Below, piece by piece: positions 51,611 to 61,546 of a stretch of 64,000 bases of DNA. The first letter of the stretch is position 1; each line of letters opens with the position of its first letter. The DNA comes from Annona cherimola. Its lineage: Eukaryota; Streptophyta; Magnoliopsida; Magnoliales; Annonaceae. The notes beneath the pieces were generated by a model, which saw nothing but the letters and a program-made list of their open reading frames with translations, was not told the DNA's origin and did no database searches. Location of the stretch: the NCBI GenBank assembly GCA_030490835.1, contig CM059971.1:47416012-47480011 (forward strand). Reading direction: 5' to 3'. The position numbers and the translations under genes were made by a program.

Positions 51611-53935
51611 CTTAATTTTACTGTAATAAGAACGAGTAAACTTTAACGCAATCTAATAGATTCAAAACAACCAAATCGAACGTAAGGAACTTCAATAAAC
51701 AAGAATTAACAACAATCCCTTGATTTTATTTACATTCGAATGATAACGAACGACCTTAAAAGCATTGAAATAGAATCAAATGAATTCAGTCGGATAGAAT
51801 GAACTTTGATTATTTAGAATAGTGTACAACTCAATCTAATTGACTTGATTTGACTGTAATGAGAACGAGTAAACTTTAACGCATTCTAATAAATTCAAAA
51901 CAACCGAATCGGAAGTAAGGAACTTCAATAAATAAGAACTAGCAACAATCCCTTTATTTCGTTTGCATTGGAACGACAACAAATGACCTTAAAGGCGTTC
52001 GAATCGAATCAACTGAATTCAGTCGGATAGAATGAACTTTGATTATTTAGAATAGTGTACAACTAAATCTAATTGACTTAATTTGACTGTAATGTGAACG
52101 AATAAACTTTAACGCATTCCAATAGATTCGAAACAACCGAATCGGATGTAAGGAACTTCAATAAATAAGAACTAGCAACAATCCCTTTATTTCGTTTGCA
52201 TTGGAAAGACAACAAATGACCTTAAAGGCGTTCGAATCGAAACAACTGAATTCAGTCGGATAGAATGAACTGTGATTATTTAGAATAGCGTTCAACTCAA
52301 TCTAATTGACTTAATTTGACTGTAATGTGAACGAGTAAACTTTAACGCATTCCAATAGATTCAAAACAACCGAATCGGACGTAAGGAACTTCAATAAATA
52401 AGAACTATCAACAATCCCTTGATTTCGTTTGCATACGAACGACAACGGATGACGGTATAGGCATTCAAATCGAATCAAATGAATTGAGTTGGATAGAATG
52501 AACTTTGATTATTTAGAATAGTGTACAACTCAATCTAATTCACTTGATTTTACTGTAATGAGAACGAGTAAACTTTAACGCATTCTAATAGATTCAAAAC
52601 AACCAAATCGAACGTAAGGAACTTCAATAAACAAGAATTAACAACAATCCCTTGATTTTATTTACATTCGAATGATAACGAACGACCTTAAAAGCATTGA
52701 AATTGAATCAAATGAATTCGGTCGGATAGAATGAACTTTGATTATTTAGAATAGTGTACAACTCAATCTAATTGACTTAATTTTACTGTAATAAGAACGA
52801 GTAAACTTTAACGCATTCTAATAGATTCAAAACAACCAAATCGAACGTAAGGAACTTCAATAAACAAGAATTAACAACAATCCCTTGATTTTATTTACAT
52901 TCGAATGATAACGAACGACCTTAAAAGCATTGAAATAGAATCAAATGAATTCAGTCGGATAGAATGAACTTTGATTATTTAGAATAGTGTACAACTCAAT
53001 CTAATTGACTTGATTTGACTGTAATGAGAACGAGTAAACTTTAACGCATTCTAATAAATTCAAAACAACCGAATCGGAAGTAAGGAACTTCAATAAATAA
53101 GAACTAGCAACAATCCCTTTATTTCGTTTGCATTGGAACGACAACAAATGACCTTAAAGGCGTTCGAATCGAATCAACTGAATTCAGTCGGATAGAATGA
53201 ACTTTGATTATTTAGAATAGTGTACAACTAAATCTAATTGACTTAATTTGACTGTAATGTGAACGAATAAACTTTAACGCATTCCAATAGATTCGAAACA
53301 ACCGAATCGGATGTAAGGAACTTCAATAAATAAGAACTAGCAACAATCCCTTTATTTCGTTTGCATTGGAAAGACAACAAATGACCTTAAAGGCGTTCGA
53401 ATCGAAACAACTGAATTCAGTCGGATAGAATGAACTGTGATTATTTAGAATAGCGTTCAACTCAATCTAATTGACTTAATTTGACTGTAATGTGAACGAG
53501 TAAACTTTAACGCATTCCAATAGATTCAAAACAACCGAATCGGACGTAAGGAACTTCAATAAATAAGAACTATCAACAATCCCTTGATTTCGTTTGCATA
53601 CGAACGACAACGGATGACGGTATAGGCATTCAAATCGAATCAAATGAATTGAGTTGGATAGAATGAACTTTGATTATTTAGAATAGTGTACAACTCAATC
53701 TAATTCACTTGATTTTACTGTAATGAGAACGAGTAAACTTTAACGCATTCTAATAGATTCAAAACAACCAAATCGAACGTAAGGAACTTCAATAAACAAG
53801 AATTAACAACAATCCCTTGATTTTATTTACATTCGAATGATAACGAACGACCTTAAAAGCATTGAAATTGAATCAAATGAATTCGGTCGGATAGAATGAA
53901 CTTTGATTATTTAGAATAGTGTACAACTCAATCTA
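51575..53935. repeat. 5-monomer higher-order repeat, two copies of 1165 bp
   Basis: Markers recur 1165 bp apart: CTGTAATAAGAACG (51,621 and 52,786), TAATAAATTCAAAAC (AAATTC at 51,891 and 53,056), TTGGAAAGACAAC (GGAAAG at 52,203 and 53,368) and AATAGCGTTCAACTC (52,288 and 53,453). The only difference I noticed is CGCAATCTAATAG (about 51,647) against CGCATTCTAATAG. All five monomers are 233 bp. This is a very recent duplication or an assembly duplication. Confidence 0.94.
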
Positions 53936-55488
53936 ATTGACTTGATTTGACTGTAATGAGAACGAGTAAACTTTAACGCATTCTAATAGATTCAAAACAA
54001 CCGAATCGGAAGTAAGGAACTTCAATAAATAAGAACTAGCAACAATCCCTTTATTTCGTTTGCATTAGAACGACAACAAATGACCTTAAAGGCGTTCGAA
54101 TCGAATCAACTGAATTCAGTCGGATAGAATGAACTTTGATTATTTAGAATAGTGTACAACTCAATCTAATTGACTTAATTTGACTGTAATGTGAACGAAT
54201 AAACATTAACGCATTCCAATAGATTCGAAACAACCGAATCGGATGTAAGGAACTTCAATAAATAAGAACTAGCAACAATCCCTTTATTTCGTTTGCATTG
54301 GAAAGACAACAAATGACCTTAAAGGCGTTCGAATCGAAACAACTGAATTCAGTCGGATAGAATGACCTGTGATTATTTAGAATAGTGTACAACTCAATCT
54401 AATTGACTTAATTTGACTGTAATGTGAACGAGTAAACTTTAACGCATTCCAATAGATTCAAAACAACCGAATCGGACGTAAGGAACTTCAATAAATAAGA
54501 ACTAACAACAATCCCTTGATTTCGTTTGCATACGAACGACAACGGATGACGGTAAAGGCATTGAAATCGAATCAAATGAATTGAGTTGGATAGAATGAAC
54601 TTTGATTATTTAGAATAGTGTACAACTCAATCTAATTCACTTGATTTTACTGTAATGAGAACGAGTAAACTTTAACGCATTCTAATAGATTCAAAACAAC
54701 CAAATCGAACGTAAGGAACTTCAATAAACAAGAATTAACAACAATCCCTTGATTTTATTTACATTCGAATGATAACGAACGACCTTAAAAGCATTGAAAT
54801 TGAATCAAATGAATTCGGTCGGATAGAATGAACTTTGATTATTTAGAATAGTGTACAACTCAATCTAATTGACTTGATTTGACTGTAATGAGAACGAGTA
54901 AACTTTAACGCATTCTAATAGATTCAAAACAACCGAATCGGAAGTAAGGAACTTCAATAAATAAGAACTAGCAACAATCCCTTTATTTCGTTTGCATTAG
55001 AACGACAACAAATGACCTTAAAGGCGTTCGAATCGAATCAACTGAATTCAGTCGGATAGAATGAACTTTGATTATTTAGAATAGTGTACAACTCAATCTA
55101 ATTGACTTAATTTGACTGTAATGTGAACGAATAAACTTTAACGCATTCCAATAGATTCGAAACAACCGAATCGGATGTAAGGAACTTCAATAAATAAGAA
55201 CTAGCAACAATCCCTTTATTTCGTTTGCATTGGAAAGACAACAAATGACCTTAAAGGCGTTCGAATCGAAACAACTGAATTCAGTCGGATGGAATGAACT
55301 GTGATTATTTAGAATAGTGTACAACTCAATCTAATTGACTTAATTTGACTGTAATGTGAACGAGTAAACTTTAACGCATTCCAATAGATTCAAAACAACC
55401 GAATCGAACGTAAGGAACTTCAATAAATAAGAACTAACAACAATTCCTTGATTTTATTTACATTCGAATGATAACGAACGACCTTAAA
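52973..55488. repeat. 4-monomer repeat (932 bp) that loses one monomer
   Basis: GGAAAGACAAC is at 53,368, 54,300 and 55,232, and CTAATTCACTTG at about 53,704 and 54,636, 932 bp apart. The front AGCATTGAAATTG is at 53,858 and 54,790 (932), then at 55,489 (only 699). In the last unit the fourth monomer is missing and its tail is joined to the third monomer near 55,432-55,450. No gene is present. Confidence 0.92.
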
Positions 55489-58284
55489 AGCATTGAAATT
55501 GAATCAAATGAATTCGGTCGGATAGAATGAACTTTGATTATTTAGAATAGTGTACAACTCAATCTAATTGACTTGATTTGACTGTAATGAGAACGAGTAA
55601 ACTTTAACACATTCTAATAGATTCAAAACAACCGAATCGGAAGTAAGCAACTTCAATAAATAAGAACTAGCAACAATCCCTTTATTTCGTTTGCATTGGA
55701 ACGACAACAAATGACCTTAAAGGCGTTCGAATCGAATCAACTGAATTCAGTCGGATAGAATGAACTTCGATTATTTAGAATAGTGTACAACTCGATCTAA
55801 TTGACTTAATTTGACTGTAATGTGAACGAGTAAACTTTAACGCATTCCAATAGATTCAAAACAACCGAATCGGAGGTAAGGAACTTCAATAAATAAGAAC
55901 TAGCAACAATCCCTTGATTTCGTTTACATTCGAACGACAACGAACGACCTTAAAAGAATTCAAATCGAATCAAATGAATTCAGTTGGATAGAATGAACTT
56001 TGATTATTTAGAATAGTGTACAACTCAATCTAATTGACTTAATTTGACTGTAATGTGAACGAATAAACTTTAACGCATTCCAATAGATTCGAAACAACCG
56101 AATCGGATGTAAGGAACTTCAATAAATAAGAACTAGCAACAATCCCTTTATTTCGTTTGCATTGGAAAGAAAACAAATGACCTTAAAGGCGTTCGAATCG
56201 AAACAACTGAATTCAGTCGGATGGAATGAACTGTGATTATTTAGAATAGTGTACAACTCAATCTAATTGACTTGATTTGACTGTAATGTGAACGAGTAAA
56301 CTTTAACGCATTCCAATAGATTCAAAACAACCGAATCGGACGTAAGGAACTTCAATAAATAAGAACTATCAACAATCCCTTGATTTCGTTTGCATACGAA
56401 CGACAACGGATGACGGTATAGGCATTCAAATCGAATCAAATGAATTGAGTTGGATAGAATGAACTTTGATTATTTAGAATTGTGTACAACTCAATCTAAT
56501 TCACTTGATTTTACTGTAATGAGAACGAGTAAACTTTAACGCATTCTAATAGATTCAAAACAACCAAATCGAACGTAAGGAACTTCAATAAACAAGAATT
56601 AATAACAATCCCTTGATTTTATTTACATTCGAATGATAACGAACGACCTTAAAAGCATTGAAATTGAATCAAATGAATTCGGTCGGATAGAATGAACTTT
56701 GATTATTTAGAATAGTGTACAACTCAATCTAATTGACTTAATTTGACTGTAATGTGAACGAATAAACTTTAACGCATTCCAATAGATTCGAAACAACCGA
56801 ATCGGATGTAAGGAACTTCAATAAATAAGAACTAGCAACAATCCCTTTATTTCGTTTGCATTGGAAAGACAACAAATGACCTTAAAGGCGTTCGAATCGA
56901 AACAACTGAATTCAGTCGGATAGAATCAACTGTGATTATTTAGAATAGTGTACAACTCAATCTAATTGACTTAATTTGACTGTAATGTGAACGAGTAAAC
57001 TTTAACGCATTCCAATAGATTCAAAACAACCGAATCGGACGTAAGGAACTTCAATAAATAAGAACTATCAACAATCCCTTGATTTCGTTTGCATACGAAC
57101 GACAACGGATGACGGTATAGGCATTCAAATCGAATCAAATGAATTGAGTTGGATAGAATGAACTTTGATTATTTAGAATAGTGTACAACTCAATCTAATT
57201 CACTTGATTTTACTGTAATGAGAACGAGTAAACTTTAACGCATTCTAATAGATTCAAAACAACCAAATCGAACGTAAGGAACTTCAATAAACAAGAATTA
57301 ACAACAATCCCTTGATTTTATTTACATTCGAATGATAACGAACGACCTTAAAAGCATTGAAATTGAATCAAATAAATTCGGTCGGATAGAATGAACTTTG
57401 ATTATTTAGAATAGTGTACAACTCAATCTAATTGACTTGATTTGACTGTAATGAGAACGAGTAAACTTTAACGCATTCTAATAGATTCAAAACAACCGAA
57501 TCGGAAGTAAGGAACTTCAATAAATAAGAACTAGCAACAATCCCTTTATTTCGTTTGCATTGGAACGACAACAAATGACCTCAAAGGCGTTCGAATCGAA
57601 TCAACTGAATTCAGTCGGATAGAATGAACTTTGATTATTTAGAATAGTGTACAACTCAATCTAATTGACTTAATTTGACTGTAATGTGAACGAATAAACT
57701 TTAACGCATTCCAATAGATTCGAAACAACCGAATCGGATGTAAGGAACTTCAATAAATAAGAACTAGCAACAATCCCTTTATTTCGTTTGCATTGGAAAG
57801 ACAACAAATGACCTTAAAGGCGTTCGAATCGAAACAACTGAATTCAGTCGGATAGAATGAACTGTGATTATTTAGAATAGTGTACAACTCAATCTAATTG
57901 ACTTAATTTGACTGTAATGTGAACGAGTAAACTTTAACGCATTCCAATAGATTCAAAACAACCGAATCGGACGTAAGGAACTTCAATAAATAAGAACTAA
58001 CAACAATCCCTTGATTTCGTTTGCATACGAACGACAACGGATGACGGTAAAGGCATTGAAATCGAATCAAATGAATTGAGTTGGATAGAATGAACTTTGA
58101 TTATTTAGAATAGTGTACAACTCAAACTAATTCACTTGATTTTACTGTAATGAGAACGAGTAAACTTTAACGCATTCTAATAGATTCAAAACAACCAAAT
58201 CGAACGTAAGGAACTTCAATAAACAAGAATTAACAACAATCCCTTGATTTTATTTACATTCGAATGATAACGAACGACCTTAAA
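55489..58284. repeat. Units of 5, 3 and 4 monomers built from the 4-mer
   Basis: AGCATTGAAATTG fronts fall at 55,489, 56,654, 57,353 and 58,285, giving intervals of 1165, 699 and 932 bp. GGAAAGA falls at 56,164, 56,863 and 57,795. The same monomers as in 52,973-55,488 are present with single monomers added or missing. No gene is present. Confidence 0.9.
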
Positions 58285-61200
58285 AGCATTGAAATTGAAT
58301 CAAATGAATTCGGTCGGATAGAATGAACTTTGATTATTTAGAATAGTGTACAACTCAATCTAATTGACTTGATTTGACTGTAATGAGAACGAGTAAACTT
58401 TAACACATTCTAATAGATTCAAAACAACCGAATCGGAAGTAAGCAACTTCAATAAATAAGAACTAGCAACAATCCCTTTATTTCGTTTGCATTGGAACGA
58501 CAACAAATGACCTTAAAGGCGTTCGAATCGAATCAACTGAATTCAGTCGGATAGAAGGAACTTCGATTATTTAGAATAGTGTACAACTCGATCTAATTGA
58601 CTTAATTTGACTGTAATGTGAACGAGTAAACTTTAACGCATTCCAATAGATTCAAAACAACCAAATCGGACGTAAGGAACTTCAATAAATAAGAACTATC
58701 AACAATCCCTTGATTTCGTTTGCATACGAACGACAACGGATGACGGTATAGGCATTCAAATCGAATCAAATGAATTGAGTTGGATAGAATGAACTTTGAT
58801 TATTTAGAATAGTGTACAACTCAATCTAATTGACTTAATTTTACTGAAATGAGAACGAGTAAACTTTAACGCATTCCAATAGATTCAAAACAACCAAATC
58901 GAACTTAAGGAACTTCAATAAACAAGAATTAACAACAATCCCTTGATTTTATTTACATTCGAATGATAACGAACGACCTTAAAAGCATTGAAATTGAATC
59001 AAATGAATTCGGTCGGATAGAATGAACTTTGATTATTTAGAATAGTGTACAACTCAATCTAATTGACTTGATTTGACTGTAATGAGAACGAGTAAACTTT
59101 AACGCATTCTAATAGATTCAAAACAACTGAATCGGAAGTAAAGAACTTCAATAAATAAGAACTAGCAACAATCCCTTTATTTCGTTTGCATTGGAACGAC
59201 AACAAATGACCTTAAAGGCGTTCGAATCGAATCAACTGAATTCAGTCGGATAAAATGAACTTTGATTATTTAGAATAGTGTACAACTCAATCTAATTGAC
59301 TTAATTTGACTGTAATGTGAACGAGTAAACTTTAACGCATTCCAATAGATTCAAAACAACCGAATCGGAGGTAAGGAACTTCAATAAATAAGAACTAGCA
59401 ACAATCCCTTGATTTCGTTTACATTCGAACGACAACGAACGACCTTAAAAGCATTCAAATCGAATCAAATGAATTCAGTTGGATAGAATGAACATTGATT
59501 ATTTAGAATAGTGTACAACTCAATCTAATTGACTTAATTTTACTGAAATGAGAACGATTAAACTTTAACGCATTCCAATAGATTCAAAACAACCAAATCG
59601 AACTTAAGGAACTTCAATAAACAAGAATTAACAACAATCCCTTGATTTTATTTACATTCGAATGATAACGAACGACCTTAAAAGCATTGAAATTGAATCA
59701 AATGAATTCGGTCGGATAGAATGAACTTTGATTATTTAGAATAGTGTACAACTCAATCTAATTGACTTGATTTGACTGTAATGAGAACGAGTAAACTTTA
59801 ACACATTCTAATAGATTCAAAACAACCGAATCGGAAGTAAGCAACTTCAATAAATAAGAACTAGCAACAATCCCTTTATTTCGTTTGCATTGGAACGACA
59901 ACAAATGACCTTAAAGGCGTTCGAATCGAATCAACTGAATTCAGTCGGATAGAAGGAACTTCGATTATTTAGAATAGTGTACAACTCGATCTAATTGACT
60001 TAATTTGACTGTAATGTGAACGAGTAAACTTTAACGCATTCCAATAGATTCAAAACAACCGAATCGGAGGTAAGGAACTTCAATAAATAAGAACTAGCAA
60101 CAATCCCTCTATTTCGTTTACATTCGAACGACAACGAACGACCTTAAAAGCATTCAAATCGAATCAAATGAATTCAGTTGGATAGAATGAACATTGATTA
60201 TTTAGAATAGTGTACAACTCAATCTAATTGACTTAATTTTACTGAAATGAGAACGAGTAAACTTTAACGCATTCCAATAGATTCAAAACAACCAAATCGA
60301 ACTTAAGGAACTTCAATAAACAAGAATTAACAACAATCCCTTGATTTTATTTACATTCGAATGATAACGAACGACCTTAAAAGCATTGAAATTGAATCAA
60401 ATGAATTCAGTCGGATAGAATGAACTTTGATTATTTAGAATAGTGTACAACTCAATCTAATTGACTTGATTTGACTGTAATGAGAACGAGTAAACTTTAA
60501 CGCATTCTAATAGATTCAAAACAACCGAATCGAAAGTAAGGAACTTCAATAAATAAGAACTAGCAACAATCCCTTTATTTCGTTTGCATTGGAACAACAA
60601 CAAATGACCTTAAAGGCGTTCGAATCGAATCAACTGAATTCAGTCGGATAGAATGAACTTTGATTATTTAGAATAGTGTACAACTCAATCTAATTGACTT
60701 AATTTGACTGTAATGAGAACGAGTAAACTTTAACGCATTCCAATAGATTCAAAACAACCAAATCGAACTTAAGGAACTTCAATAAACAAGAATTAACAAC
60801 AATCCCTTGATTTTATTTACATTCGAATGATAACGAACGACCTTAAAAGCATTGAAATTGAATCAAATGAATTCGGTCGGATAGAATGAACTTTGATTAT
60901 TTAGAATAGTGTACAACTCAATCTAATTGACTTGATTTGACTGTAATGAGAACGAGTAAACTTTAACACATTCTAATAGATTCAAAACAACCGAATCGGA
61001 AGTAAGCAACTTCAATAAATAAGAACTAGCAACAATCCCTTTATTTCGTTTGCATTGGAACGACAACAAATGACCTTAAAGGCGTTCGAATCGAATCAAC
61101 TGAATTCAGTCGGATAGAAGGAACTTCGATTATTTAGAATAGTGTACAACTCGATCTAATTGACTTAATTTGACTGTAATGTGAACGAGTAAACTTTAAC

Positions 61201-61546
61201 GCATTCCAATAGATTCAAAACAACCGAATCGGAGGTAAGGAACTTCAATAAATAAGAACTAGCAACAATCCCTTGATTTCGTTTACATTCGAACGACAAC
61301 GAACGACCTTAAAAGCATTCAAATCGAATCAAATGAATTCAGTTGGATAGAATGAACATTGATTATTTAGAATAGTGTACAACTCAATCTAATTGACTTA
61401 ATTTTACTGAAATGAGAACGAGTAAACTTTAACGCATTCCAATAGATTCAAAACAACCAAATCGAACTTAAGGAACTTCAATAAACAAGAATTAACAACA
61501 ATCCCTTGATTTTATTTACATTCGAATGATAACGAACGACCTTAAA
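58285..61546. repeat. Mostly 3-monomer units (699 bp)
   Basis: AGCATTGAAATTG fronts stand at 58,285, 58,984, 59,683, 60,382, 60,848 and 61,547: intervals 699, 699, 699, 466 and 699 bp. Alternate trimers carry TTTAACACATTC (58,402, 59,800, 60,965) and GAAGGAACTTCGATT (58,554, 59,952, 61,117). So the pattern is a 6-mer of two trimer types, once shortened by one monomer. No gene is present. Confidence 0.92.
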
